Source: Bordetella parapertussis (GTDB taxonomy: Bacteria > Pseudomonadota > Gammaproteobacteria > Burkholderiales > Burkholderiaceae_B). Taken from it: a stretch of DNA of 64,000 bases. Of this stretch, positions 45,265 to 54,523 are shown in pieces. The notes under the pieces are model-generated. The model saw only the letters and a list, made by a program, of their open reading frames with translations. It made no database searches and was not told where the DNA came from. Where the stretch lies: the NCBI GenBank assembly GCA_945895265.1, contig CAMDEF010000011.1:1-64000 (forward strand), written 5' to 3'. Numbering within the stretch: the stretch's first letter is position 1; every line of letters begins with the position of its first letter. A program made the position numbers and the translations under genes.

Positions 45265-46733
45265 GCAGATGGCTTCTTAGTTTGCTGAGTACGTCTGCAA
45301 CGTTGCAACGACAACCAGTTTTGCCGCTGCAACCGTTTAGCCAAGCTGGTCAAGTTCTGCCTTTGGGTTTGATATTAAGCGCCGTAGTACTGATCGCTTG
45401 GGTGCTGTCCCTGAACTTAGGTCGGTTGGTGCACAACAAAGCCTCGCTCTTACGGGCGACAGACGCTGCGGTTTACTCGGCTGCTGTTGCGCAGGCACGC
45501 GCTTTGAATCTTCATGCGTACTTAAACCGCGCTCAGCTAGCCCAGCAAATTGCCATGGCGCATTTAATTACGATGGCCTCGGCTCAACGCTATCGAGCAA
45601 CCCTTGCGCGTCAAGCCAGTCGTTTTAACCCACCAGCAAGCCTGATCGGAATGCTCTTTGGCCCGCAATACGCAGCGGCATATCTGGCAGCGAAGGCAGG
45701 AGGCCTGGGCGATCAAGTGGCCTTGGCGCAGCTGTCTGAAGCCTTTCGTCTTCATGATGATGTGATTCATCGTGTGATTGAGCGGGTTCGAGGTGAGCAA
45801 TTGAAACGTCTCAGCAGTCACAGACAACAAGTGCTCAATGAGGTGTTGGTGCAAAACGTTGGAGCCAGTGGTTCGAGTATGGTCGGTAAAACGCGGGCTG
45901 AACTCGGGCTCAAAGCAGGCATCACGGTTGATGATTTGCCGGGCTTAATCTCGCGTTTTTCAAGCGCAGAGGCCAACTGGCAGGCACTTTTAAAGCGCGT
46001 GTCAAAGCAGTATGGCTTTTTAAACGATCGTCATCACACAACCCGCAATGTTTGGGCAGTGAATCTTCGGTGTCCGCACAAACGCCATGAGCTACGACGC
46101 AAAGGCTCGACACGGCTTGAGGCAAACGGTACCTGGTCGGTACAAGACCATCAATCGTTTCATGCCTTGCGTTACAACCGAGTGATCGGTTGTTATCAGC
46201 GTGAATACCCAATGGGTTGGGCTCTGGTCAACAGTGCGCCAAGCTCTCGTGCCCAACCAGACGGGCAACGCGCGACTCACACTGAGCCGCAAAACTTTGC
46301 CAAAGAATCGTTTTGGCGTTGGGTCAGTCAACAGCCCAATGGCGGCTGGAATATTTTTTCAGGGGGTGATAATCACCTGGCTCGCCGCTTGGCCTATGCG
46401 AGCGAAATTCGCTGGACGACCCAAAGTATGCCTAGCTTTACTGCACTGACCTCAAAGCATAAAGAGTCGATCAGACTGGCAATCGCAGTCACACAAGAAA
46501 GCCCCATGATTCATGTGGGTGATGCGACCGAAGAGCAGCGCTTCGGTGGTCGGTTCACCCTGAGCTCGCCTGAGCGTGCACATGGGTTGCGCGCAGAGGC
46601 TGCTGCTCAAACTTACTTTGCCCCCCCACGTGCGAGCGGCAATGTAATCATCGCACCCAACCTTTTTCAACCGTTCTGGCGCGCACGCTTGATTGACATC
46701 GCCGAGACAAAACAGCGAGGTACGCCAAAATGA
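45261..46733 (+). CDS. TadG-like pilus assembly protein
   Basis: A 490-residue protein with the N-terminal Tad signature QAGQVLPLGLILSAVVLIAW and one membrane helix at about residues 35-55. KASLLRATDAAVYSAAVAQA follows, the usual TadE/TadG-like helix where pseudopilin-like proteins begin their periplasmic part. The remaining 400 residues have no recognised domain. TadG-type proteins help anchor or assemble Flp pili. It is translationally coupled on both sides by 4-base overlaps. Confidence 0.65.
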   Translation: MSRWLLSLLSTSATLQRQPVLPLQPFSQAGQVLPLGLILSAVVLIAWVLSLNLGRLVHNKASLLRATDAAVYSAAVAQARALNLHAYLNRAQLAQQIAMAHLITMASAQRYRATLARQASRFNPPASLIGMLFGPQYAAAYLAAKAGGLGDQVALAQLSEAFRLHDDVIHRVIERVRGEQLKRLSSHRQQVLNEVLVQNVGASGSSMVGKTRAELGLKAGITVDDLPGLISRFSSAEANWQALLKRVSKQYGFLNDRHHTTRNVWAVNLRCPHKRHELRRKGSTRLEANGTWSVQDHQSFHALRYNRVIGCYQREYPMGWALVNSAPSSRAQPDGQRATHTEPQNFAKESFWRWVSQQPNGGWNIFSGGDNHLARRLAYASEIRWTTQSMPSFTALTSKHKESIRLAIAVTQESPMIHVGDATEEQRFGGRFTLSSPERAHGLRAEAAAQTYFAPPRASGNVIIAPNLFQPFWRARLIDIAETKQRGTPK

Positions 46734-47464
46734 GTGCACGATTGACGCAGTCTCAGGCTCAAGGTCAGGCGACCTTTGAGGCGTTGCTAATAATTGTCTT
46801 TGGGTTTTTACTGGTGTTGGGAATACATCACATCGGTCAGCTCCGTTCACACACACTTCACTTGATTGGTGAAAGTCATTTCTTATCGTTTGTACCTAAC
46901 CGGATACCCGATGCTCTGGATCCGTCGAGTGCATCATCAACAGTCAGTCTTGAGACTCTCGCAAAGCCTTACTCAAATGACGAGCCGTTGCAATACCGCT
47001 ACGCCACCGTGCGCTTGGGTGATTCAAATTATAGTTCGACGCAGCTCGAGCTTGAGAATCAACTCGGTTTTGACTCAGCAACGCTGGTGCAGGCAAGCGT
47101 TCAGTCTGCTCCGTCGCTACTAAGCAAGTTGCCAGCACTTGGCCTGACTTTGAAAGCCGGGCTAATACGCCATAGTTTTTTGTTGTCTGGGTATGGTCAG
47201 GCAGACTCAACTTTGGCAGCACAAGCGAAAATGGCCGGTTCGGATGCGCTTTGGCAAAAAAGCTTTTCGCGCTCAAGTGAGCTAGTCAATCACACTGCTG
47301 CAACCATACAGAGCATCGATCAGGCATGGGGCCGAACCTCGTTGACCACGTCGTGGTTAGTGCCGTGGGCCAACGAGGCTTTGGAGTTTAAATCGTCGGG
47401 GCAAACATCGACGCTACCGCGCGCGCACGCTGCCTTTACGACTCTTGGCAGTGCATTGAAATGA
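46730..47464 (+). CDS. TadE-like/pseudopilin-like protein of the Tad operon
   Basis: A 244-residue protein with an N-terminal GQATFEALLIIVFGFLLV, which matches a TadE/prepilin-type start (Gln-Ala-Thr-Phe-Glu with the glutamate near +5 of the helix) near residues 12-30. The rest is periplasmic, with Ser-rich sequence and no known domain. Four-base overlaps couple it to both neighbours. It probably joins the pilus or its assembly platform. Confidence 0.5.
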   Translation: MSARLTQSQAQGQATFEALLIIVFGFLLVLGIHHIGQLRSHTLHLIGESHFLSFVPNRIPDALDPSSASSTVSLETLAKPYSNDEPLQYRYATVRLGDSNYSSTQLELENQLGFDSATLVQASVQSAPSLLSKLPALGLTLKAGLIRHSFLLSGYGQADSTLAAQAKMAGSDALWQKSFSRSSELVNHTAATIQSIDQAWGRTSLTTSWLVPWANEALEFKSSGQTSTLPRAHAAFTTLGSALK

Positions 47465-48186
47465 CTCATCTCACGATTTGTTTCGGCTTGGGGCGACAAC
47501 CACGCTTTGCTTTGCGTCTCTTGGGCCTAGTCAGTGTTGTCAGCTTGTTATCCGCTAGCCTTTCACCTGTTCAAGCCAATGTTTCATTAAAGTCTCTTGC
47601 GCTACCCAAAGCGGTGACTCGCTCGGTCATTATTGATAACAGTGAATGGCAAGGGGTAGGTGTTGAGCTTGAACATTTAAGTAGCTCTGCAACACTTGAG
47701 GCCACGCTCGAGCAACTGGCGATGTTTTTGCCTGAGCTGACACCTGTGTGGTCTGAACAAGGTGTGGCACACGCGCATTGGATTGACACCGAGTTCTCGT
47801 ACGTCTTGTTTCTTTGGGCAACTCAAACACAAACGACCGAAGGTTTATTGTCAAGGCTTAGGCTAGGCCGACCTCAGGGCGTGGCGCACAACACCTTGCC
47901 GAGGCAGTTTGCGGCAATTGATTGGCTCCCAAAACAAGCCCAGCAACTGTTTCGTTTGACTGACAACTCGGGCGCTCAAGCTATTGCACTGTCAAGTTTT
48001 ACGCTTGCAACAACGTCTTCGCAACTCGCCGATCACCTCAAAGCCTACGGCCAACGCAACGGGTGGGTGCGTTTGCCTGACAAGCTGACATTCTTTCGCG
48101 ACACAAGGCGCTTGTCGTTTCAGGTTGTGACTGATAAAGGTCACACCACGGTTTTAGTTTACGAAACCTCGCGTGAGGCCCCATGA
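47461..48186 (+). CDS. Unrecognised exported protein in the Tad operon
   Basis: I do not recognise this 241-residue protein. It has a basic N-terminus and a hydrophobic segment (LLGLVSVVSLLSASLSPVQA, residues about 20-39) that fits a signal peptide. The mature part (VIIDNSEWQGVGVELEHLSS, then LSFQVVTDKGHTTVLVYET) has a mixed alpha/beta look. Position between the TadE-like and cpaB genes with 4-base overlaps implies a periplasmic role in pilus assembly, perhaps replacing RcpB or TadD, which are absent. Confidence 0.5.
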   Translation: MTHLTICFGLGRQPRFALRLLGLVSVVSLLSASLSPVQANVSLKSLALPKAVTRSVIIDNSEWQGVGVELEHLSSSATLEATLEQLAMFLPELTPVWSEQGVAHAHWIDTEFSYVLFLWATQTQTTEGLLSRLRLGRPQGVAHNTLPRQFAAIDWLPKQAQQLFRLTDNSGAQAIALSSFTLATTSSQLADHLKAYGQRNGWVRLPDKLTFFRDTRRLSFQVVTDKGHTTVLVYETSREAP

Positions 48187-49049
48187 ATATCACCTCTGCA
48201 AAGCGAAATGGATTGTTGATTGCTGCTTCAGTTGGTCTTGGGTGTTTGTCTGCCTGGGCAATTGAACAACACCTTTCAGCGAAAGAAATCGAGTTTCAAG
48301 AGCAGACTCGTATTGAGAAGGTGGTTCGGATTGTTGCGGCTCGAGATTTGCCACGAGGGACACGAGTGACCTTAAAAGACTTTGCAAAAGACGAGTTTCC
48401 GGCAAAGTGGATCGGTGCCGATGCAATCGCACTGAGCGAAGTACAGCTTGTACAAGGCAAGCAACTCAATAGCGACTTAAAGGCAGGGCAGTTGCTCATG
48501 CACGTGCATCTCATCGAGCCTGCTCAACCGGCGCTGGCCTCCAGGCTGAGTCCCGACAAACGCGCGGTCACGATTCCGGTTGATCTGATGAGCTCAATGT
48601 CGGGCTTGTTGCAACCCGGCGACCGTGTCGATTTATTTGTGTCGTTTGACTACAAAGGGCAGCGCACGACCGCCTCGTTGTTACATGGGGTTGAAGTGCT
48701 GGCGACGGGCCAGCAGACGAAGATGACAGGTGAGCACAACGCAGCAACCGAGTTGCGGTATTCAACCGTGACGTTAGCGGCTTCGCAGACTGAGGCAAAA
48801 AAACTTGTGGCTGCGCGACAAGGCGGCACCATTACGGCTGTGCTGAGTCATGAAGCGGCAGACCCTCTAATGCGGGGTCATCAAATGACTGCTGCTCAAT
48901 TGCCTGAATTATTGGGGCTTGAATCCGCTCAGACGCAAGCGTCAGTTGAGATCATCTATGGTGATCGTTTGGCGAAAGACTCACTATCAGTCAATTCGGC
49001 GGATTGGTCTGACTTGGCTGATACGGCACCGCCCAAAGGGACACCATGA
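48183..49049 (+). CDS. cpaB: Flp pilus assembly protein CpaB/RcpC
   Basis: A 288-residue periplasmic protein with an N-terminal membrane anchor (residues about 8-28). The SAF domain (VRIVAARDLPRGTRVTLKDF) follows, and then the RcpC domain with VTIPVDLMSSMSGLLQPGDRVDLF and a TVTLAASQTEAKKLVAARQGG stretch. CpaB is thought to help the secretin and the periplasmic part of the Tad machine. It lies directly before the secretin gene, with a 4-base overlap. Confidence 0.88.
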   Translation: MNITSAKRNGLLIAASVGLGCLSAWAIEQHLSAKEIEFQEQTRIEKVVRIVAARDLPRGTRVTLKDFAKDEFPAKWIGADAIALSEVQLVQGKQLNSDLKAGQLLMHVHLIEPAQPALASRLSPDKRAVTIPVDLMSSMSGLLQPGDRVDLFVSFDYKGQRTTASLLHGVEVLATGQQTKMTGEHNAATELRYSTVTLAASQTEAKKLVAARQGGTITAVLSHEAADPLMRGHQMTAAQLPELLGLESAQTQASVEIIYGDRLAKDSLSVNSADWSDLADTAPPKGTP

Positions 49050-50494
49050 GTGGGTGCAACGTTTTTTTGCGAACAGCTAGGTTCGTGCTTGTAGGGATGA
49101 CCGCGTTAACCATCGCCTGGTGTGACGCGACCTTTGGCGCTGAGAAGCCAATTCGCCTTGACCTTGAAACCGGAGCCTCTACGGTTCTTAAGCTTAAAGG
49201 GGTCACGCGTATTGCAGTTGGTAACAGTCAAATCGTTCAGGTGACAACTGTGAACTCTCGCGAAGTATTGATATTTGGAAAAACGCGTGGATCTACGACA
49301 GTTGATATATGGGTGTCGGATAAGAAGCGGCACACGTACCGCATTTTTGTTGCGCCCGAAGGGTTGAGCAGGATCCAAGAAGAGATCTCGCGCTTACTAA
49401 AAAATATCCCGCAAGCACATAGCAGAATTGCCGGCGATAAATTGGTCATTGAGGGTGAAGACTTAAACGATGCCGATCAGTTGCGTATCGCAACGCTCGC
49501 CAAGCGTTATCCCGAGGTCATTGACTTTACCAGCCAGCTTGGCTGGGACAAAATGATTTTGTTAGACGTGCAAGTGCTAGAGTTGCCAAGTTCACGCATG
49601 CACGAATTGGGGGTACGCTGGGATCCTACGTCGCAGGGCGGCGTTCAAACAGGCTTGGCCTGGGAGAGTGGTTCAACCGCGCTGATGCAGCGCCCGGGTG
49701 AGACGGGAATGGCAGTACCCTTTCCGCTACCGCAAGCTGCTGGCTATTTAGGGCTCAATGCTTTGTTATCTGCTCGGCTGGCCGCCTTGTCAAAGTCTGG
49801 TGAAGCCGTCGTGCTGGCACAACCTCAATTACTTGCACGGAGCGGCTCGACTGCTAGCTTTTTAGCCGGCGGCGAAGTGCCCTATGCCTCGGTCGATAAA
49901 GACGGAAAATCCACCACGACCTTTAAGAAATACGGTGTGTCGTTAAACATTACCCCACATGCCGATCGCAATGCCGCGATTCGGTCGCGGATTGAAATTG
50001 AAGTCAGCTCAGTGGATACCACGATCACTGTGCCGGGCGGGCCCGCACTAAAAATTCGAAAAGCGTCAACAGAGTTCAATGTGCGTTCAGGGCAGACGCT
50101 GGTGTTGGGTGGCTTTATTTCGCGTGAGCGTGCTCGAGATCAAGATGGATTGCCGGGGCTAGCAGGGATTCCGGTATTGGGCGGCTTGTTCGGGGTGAAG
50201 CGTGAACAAGAGCGTCATACCGAGTTAGCAATTTTTGTGACGCCGATGATTGTTGATCCCCGAGATCCAAGCCATGCAGCCCGGGTGGCTAACGCACAGG
50301 GCGTTTTGCAAGAGTCTTTTCCGGCTGCCCCAACACTTAACACACCGCTCAACAACTTTGAACCGCTCGAGTTGACTGCGCCACGTCAGGCGTTTGAGGC
50401 CTTAGGCCAATGGGAGCCAGACTCGGACAAGGTTCAATCCCTGTCCAATTCGTTATCTCAATGGGAAGACACCCCCGTCTTCTCTTATCACTAG
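49046..50494 (+). CDS. cpaC: Tad secretin CpaC/RcpA
   Basis: A 482-residue outer-membrane secretin. A signal-like segment is at residues 12-33. The N-terminal BON/pilus-assembly domain contains SREVLIFGKTRGSTTVDIW. The secretin core runs from about 180 to 410 with AQPQLLARSGSTASFLAGGE, VSLNITPHAD and VRSGQTLVLGGF, ending VFGVKREQERHTELAIF-like sequence and VTPMIV. It forms the channel through which the pilus passes. It ends 34 bp before the ATPase gene, the longest gap within the operon. Confidence 0.92.
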   Translation: MSGCNVFLRTARFVLVGMTALTIAWCDATFGAEKPIRLDLETGASTVLKLKGVTRIAVGNSQIVQVTTVNSREVLIFGKTRGSTTVDIWVSDKKRHTYRIFVAPEGLSRIQEEISRLLKNIPQAHSRIAGDKLVIEGEDLNDADQLRIATLAKRYPEVIDFTSQLGWDKMILLDVQVLELPSSRMHELGVRWDPTSQGGVQTGLAWESGSTALMQRPGETGMAVPFPLPQAAGYLGLNALLSARLAALSKSGEAVVLAQPQLLARSGSTASFLAGGEVPYASVDKDGKSTTTFKKYGVSLNITPHADRNAAIRSRIEIEVSSVDTTITVPGGPALKIRKASTEFNVRSGQTLVLGGFISRERARDQDGLPGLAGIPVLGGLFGVKREQERHTELAIFVTPMIVDPRDPSHAARVANAQGVLQESFPAAPTLNTPLNNFEPLELTAPRQAFEALGQWEPDSDKVQSLSNSLSQWEDTPVFSYH

Positions 50495-50528
50495 CCATTT
50501 TTGTTGCACTGTTAGTAAAGGACTTGAA

Positions 50529-52436
50529 TTGATTGAACTTGATTTGTTTTTTGAAGATGGTACACGTAGGCACGGGCGTTTTGAGATCCCTTTGGTGATG
50601 GGCCGCGCGCCAGGGTGCGGTATTCAAGTCTCGCACTGGCGCGTTGCGCGGCAACACTTACGGATCTCGCGTGCGGAAGATGGCTATCACGTCGATGATC
50701 TCGGTTCAATTTTAGGTACACGCGTAAACGGCAATCGTATAACCCGGTACGGACCACTTAAAAAGTCTGACGAAATTGTGGTGGGCCCGTGCTTGCTGCG
50801 ACTGGCTTCTCAGGCGGCGCACGCGGCGGCGATCAAAAGCGTTTGCAGTGAAGGCACCCCAGCAGAATTGGGCAGGCTTCAATTGCAATCAGAGCCAAGG
50901 TCGATAGACAACCCCAAGCTTCGGGTGCATTCAGAAACGACAGCAGTGGGCGTAGACAGGCCGCAGTTGCCATCAGAGCCGAGATCGATTGCAGTCGGCA
51001 AGCTGCAGTTACAGTCAGAGCAGAACTTGGTGGCGGCTGAGCCGAGTTCTTTTGTGTTTGAGAAAGGTGTCTTTGCCTTAACCGCCCGAACGACAACGCC
51101 TGACACCAAAGAGGGGCCGCTTGGCGCTCAAAGGTTGCTTGATGAGTCCAAGTTACCTGAACCGAACGCATCGCTGTCCTTAGAGTCAGCGGATCTGGCG
51201 CAGCAAGAACTTCGCCAAGAGCTTCGTGCAGGGTTAATTCAGGCGTTTGATCTGCGGCGTAACGATGTTGGCGCACTATCTGAAGGCGCATTGAAGGCGC
51301 ACGCGTCGACGTGCGTGGGTGAGTTGCTAGATAAACGACGGTTGCCGCTCAGTGAAGTGCAGCGCAGCAGAATCCTCAAACTCGTTGTCGATGAAGCAAT
51401 TGGACTAGGCGTGATTGAAGAGTTGCTTGAGGATACGGCAGTCACTGAAATCATGGTCAATCGCTTTGACGAAATCTACGTTGAAACAGGTGGGCGAATT
51501 TCGAAACAGCTGCTTCAATTTAGTAGTGAACAGGCGGTACGAAGTGTGATTGAACGTATTGTTTTCCCGCTGGGCCGCCGAATTGATGAAGCTTCGCCGA
51601 TGGTTGACGCGCGGTTGCCCAACGGGTCACGTCTAAACGCAGTGTTGCCCCCTGTCTCTGTCAAAGGCGCGAGCTTTACCATCAGAAAGTTTCCGCAAAA
51701 GCGACTGCAAATGCAAGATTTGGTTGCTCTACAAGCCTTGCCTGCGCCGCTCGCCGAGTTTTTACGCCTGTGCGTTGAGCGGCGCTTAAATATTCTCGTA
51801 TCAGGCGGCACGGGTTCAGGCAAAACCACCTTGCTCAATGTGTTAGCTGGGTTTGTTGATCCAGCACAACGCATTGTGACGATCGAAGATTGTGCCGAAC
51901 TGTTGATTGCCCATCCACATGTTGTGACGCTTGAAGCAAGGCAAGCAAATTCTGAGGGGCTGGGCGCAGTCACAATTCGTGACTTAGTCAAAAATGCTTT
52001 ACGGATGCGCCCTGACCGTATTGTGATTGGTGAAGTGCGCAGCGCAGAGGCGATTGATATGTTGGCTGCCATGAATACCGGGCATGATGGCTCAATCACC
52101 ACTTTGCATGCGAATAGCCCGCGCGATGCTCTATCGCGACTCGAGACGATGGTGCTAAGTGGGAATGCGGGTTTGCCACTGCAGGCGATACGCGAGCAAA
52201 TCGGTTCGGCACTGAAGTTGATTGTGCAGCAGACCAGATTACCAAATGGCCGAAGAGTCATTACGGGGGTCGCCGAAGTCTCTGGGATAGAGTCTGGCAC
52301 CATTCAAACACAACAATTAGCGAAGTTTGACGTCTGCCGTCAACGTTTAACCGGCGCAGGCTTGCGCCCTTCGGTCTTCGCTGACGCCCGTGTGCAAACT
52401 GAGTCGGCGATGATGAATTGGTTTTTACAACTATGA
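50529..52436 (+). CDS. cpaF: FHA-CpaF/TadA fusion ATPase
   Basis: A 635-residue cytosolic ATPase that powers the Tad pilus. It starts with TTG at 50529, with AAAGGA 6 bp before. Residues 1-90 form an FHA phosphothreonine-binding domain (MGRAPGCGIQ, WRVARQHLRI, LGTRVNGNRI). A linker at about 110-230 contains imperfect repeats around LQLQSEPRSI and PQLPSEPRSI. The CpaF/TadA ATPase follows, with Walker A GGTGSGKTT near 427 and Walker B RIVIGEVRSAEAID near 496, then HDGSITTLHANSPRDAL. The FHA domain may bring phosphorylation control to the motor. Confidence 0.92.
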   Translation: MIELDLFFEDGTRRHGRFEIPLVMGRAPGCGIQVSHWRVARQHLRISRAEDGYHVDDLGSILGTRVNGNRITRYGPLKKSDEIVVGPCLLRLASQAAHAAAIKSVCSEGTPAELGRLQLQSEPRSIDNPKLRVHSETTAVGVDRPQLPSEPRSIAVGKLQLQSEQNLVAAEPSSFVFEKGVFALTARTTTPDTKEGPLGAQRLLDESKLPEPNASLSLESADLAQQELRQELRAGLIQAFDLRRNDVGALSEGALKAHASTCVGELLDKRRLPLSEVQRSRILKLVVDEAIGLGVIEELLEDTAVTEIMVNRFDEIYVETGGRISKQLLQFSSEQAVRSVIERIVFPLGRRIDEASPMVDARLPNGSRLNAVLPPVSVKGASFTIRKFPQKRLQMQDLVALQALPAPLAEFLRLCVERRLNILVSGGTGSGKTTLLNVLAGFVDPAQRIVTIEDCAELLIAHPHVVTLEARQANSEGLGAVTIRDLVKNALRMRPDRIVIGEVRSAEAIDMLAAMNTGHDGSITTLHANSPRDALSRLETMVLSGNAGLPLQAIREQIGSALKLIVQQTRLPNGRRVITGVAEVSGIESGTIQTQQLAKFDVCRQRLTGAGLRPSVFADARVQTESAMMNWFLQL

Positions 52437-53278
52437 GTACGTTGGCGTTGGTGTGCGCGTGTTTATCGATTGCAATGGCAGCATGGCTTGGGCAGTGCCT
52501 CTTTTTTCGGGCATCGCAACACTACCGTGCGCAACTCACTGAGCAAGCACGTGAAGAACTGTCTGATTTGTTTGTCTTTATCGACACGACATACCTTTGG
52601 CCCACGCTTGTCTGCGTTGCGGTGGGTGCCAGTTTGCTGCTGTGGTGGGTGACGCAAAGCGTCTTGTTTGCGGTATGTGTGGGCGGTGTGAGCTTTGTAT
52701 TGCCCCGTATCGTTCTGAGTCGTGCTGTTCGCAAGCGTCAGCGACGTTTTGACCTGCAATTGCCAGAGCTTCTGTCGTCGTTGTCAGGTGCTTTGCGCGC
52801 AGGGGCAGGTTTGTCGGTAGCGTTAAAGCACATTGTGCAAGACGCAAGCCCTCCGCTCTCGCAAGAATTTGGGCTTGTTTTGCGCGAGCAAAGAATGGGG
52901 GTTGAATTGACTCAGTCCCTGAATAATCTTTACCAGCGTATGCCTTCCGAAAGTGTTGAACTAGTCTCAACCATGCTGATCGTAGGCACACGCTCTGGCG
53001 CCTCTTTAGCGGATTTGCTTGACCGTCTCTGCACCAACCTGCGGGCACGCCAGCATCTTGAAAGAAAAGTCGAAGTTATGACGACTCAAGGAAAGATGCA
53101 AGCCTGGGTGATGGGTGCACTGCCAGTTGTGCTATTGCTAGTGTTAAGCCAAATTGACCCATTGTCGGTGCATTTGTTACACAGTACTTCGGTGGGGCAG
53201 GCCGTGCTGGCGACAGTATTCTCTCTTGAATGCCTTGGGGTCTACTTCTTGCGCCGTATTCTTGCCATTCATGTCTAG
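52433..53278 (+). CDS. tadB: Tad inner-membrane platform protein TadB
   Basis: A 281-residue T2SSF-domain protein. The ATG at 52433 overlaps the cpaF stop (ATGA) and is preferred over a TTG at 52418. Membrane segments lie at about 2-22, 55-95 and 220-275. The cytosolic helical domain carries LPELLSSLSGALRAGAGLS and LVSTMLIVGTRSGASLADLL. With TadC it forms the inner-membrane platform for the pilus. Confidence 0.88.
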   Translation: MSTLALVCACLSIAMAAWLGQCLFFRASQHYRAQLTEQAREELSDLFVFIDTTYLWPTLVCVAVGASLLLWWVTQSVLFAVCVGGVSFVLPRIVLSRAVRKRQRRFDLQLPELLSSLSGALRAGAGLSVALKHIVQDASPPLSQEFGLVLREQRMGVELTQSLNNLYQRMPSESVELVSTMLIVGTRSGASLADLLDRLCTNLRARQHLERKVEVMTTQGKMQAWVMGALPVVLLLVLSQIDPLSVHLLHSTSVGQAVLATVFSLECLGVYFLRRILAIHV

Positions 53279-54185
53279 CTTGATGGTTTGGCTTGCGTTG
53301 CTCTCGGGCGCATTGGCCATTGCATCGGCCCTCTTAGTTGGTGGTCGTGTTTTGTTGGCTAATCTTGGTCAAATCCGCCGTGTTGGCTTTCACGCGGTCA
53401 TCAAGGCGTGGCTAAAAGTTGGAATCCTTCGACCAATGTTGACGCAGCTCGGGCGCTGGCTGTTACCTTTCATTACCTGGAATCAACGGCATACGCTGAC
53501 TCAATTGCTTTTACGTAGTGCGTCAACCGACTTAGATTATGCCCAAATGTTTGCAGCGCGTGTGTTGCTAACGTTGCTCGGGTTCGTCATCTATTTGTAT
53601 GCTGTTGGGTTAAGCGCGATACAGGGACGAGCGATGCGCGCTGAACTCTTGGTCGATTTATTGTTGAGTGCGTGCTTGGCGGCATTCTTTTGGTGGTTGC
53701 CAATCATGTGGCTAAAGCAACGTTATCGGCAAAGGCTGAACGCCATCGAACGCGCCTTACCCTTTTTTTTGGATATGGTTAGGCTTGGATTAGGCTCGGG
53801 GCAGAACTTGCAGGCCTCGCTACAGTTGGCCTGCGATCATCTTAGCGATGGCGCGCTAAAGGCCGAATGGCTTCAGACTTTAGGTGATATTCGAACTGGA
53901 ATGGCGCGCAGCGAAGCGCTCAGGCAAATGAGTGTGCGCATTGAATTAGTCGCCTTGCGGCAACTGCTCTCAGCGTTGATTCAGGGCGAGGCGCTAGGTC
54001 AGGGGATGGGGCAGATTGTAGAAGTCTATGGCACTCAGCAGCGCGCGCAACGTTTGATGAACGCTGAAAAACTAGCGTTACAAGCACCGGTCAAAATGCT
54101 GTTTCCGTTGGCGTTGTTTATTTTTCCGTGTACGTTTTTAGTGCTGGGGTTTCCGGTGTTGGTTCAACTTTTTGGTTTGACATGA
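53271..54185 (+). CDS. tadC: Tad inner-membrane platform protein TadC
   Basis: A 304-residue T2SSF-domain protein. The start at 53271 overlaps the tadB stop by eight bases; the longer frame to 53154 would lie inside tadB. Membrane segments are at about 1-28, 95-145 and 275-300, and the cytosolic motif ALPFFLDMVRLGLGSGQNLQA with IQGEALGQGMGQIV is typical. It acts with TadB. Confidence 0.88.
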   Translation: MSSLMVWLALLSGALAIASALLVGGRVLLANLGQIRRVGFHAVIKAWLKVGILRPMLTQLGRWLLPFITWNQRHTLTQLLLRSASTDLDYAQMFAARVLLTLLGFVIYLYAVGLSAIQGRAMRAELLVDLLLSACLAAFFWWLPIMWLKQRYRQRLNAIERALPFFLDMVRLGLGSGQNLQASLQLACDHLSDGALKAEWLQTLGDIRTGMARSEALRQMSVRIELVALRQLLSALIQGEALGQGMGQIVEVYGTQQRAQRLMNAEKLALQAPVKMLFPLALFIFPCTFLVLGFPVLVQLFGLT

Positions 54186-54523
54186 CTGAACCGCCTACAT
54201 ACGAGGTTGCGTTGTTAATTGCTGACACAATGTTTGCACGGCTGCTTGGTCTGCTAGGTAAACGTGCGATGGCGCCTGATCAGGCTCTTTTGCTCAAGCC
54301 GTGCTTTGCCGTACATACCGTCGGTATGCGATTTTCGCTTGGTGTCTTTTTTATCGACAAAAAAGGTGTCGTGGTCAAGACGATTGCGCGGCTAAAGCCC
54401 AATCGGGTTGCGGTGTGCTGGCGGGCGACAGCGGTGGTTGAAACTGCCGCGTTTGCAACTGAACAAACAGAAGCACTATCACTCGCCGTTATGCGGGCGA
54501 TTGCTCAGACTCAGTTGTCATAA
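54182..54523 (+). CDS. DUF192 protein at the end of the Tad operon
   Basis: A 113-residue DUF192 protein. The ATG at 54182 overlaps the tadC stop (ATGA). It has MFARLLGLLGKRAM near residue 16 and the family core VHTVGMRFSLGVFFIDKKG followed by ETAAFATEQTEAL. DUF192 proteins are small beta-barrel proteins of unclear role, often found near Tad genes. Its last 35 bases overlap the convergent BPSS1780-type gene. Confidence 0.82.
   Translation: MTEPPTYEVALLIADTMFARLLGLLGKRAMAPDQALLLKPCFAVHTVGMRFSLGVFFIDKKGVVVKTIARLKPNRVAVCWRATAVVETAAFATEQTEALSLAVMRAIAQTQLS

Noticed and set aside
50430..50455. tRNA T-arm-like string
   Set aside because: It lies inside cpaC and no matching arms surround it; no tRNA was recognised anywhere in the window.
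53154..53270. Upstream extension of tadC
   Set aside because: It lies within tadB in another frame; the ATG at 53271 gives the normal overlap and protein start.
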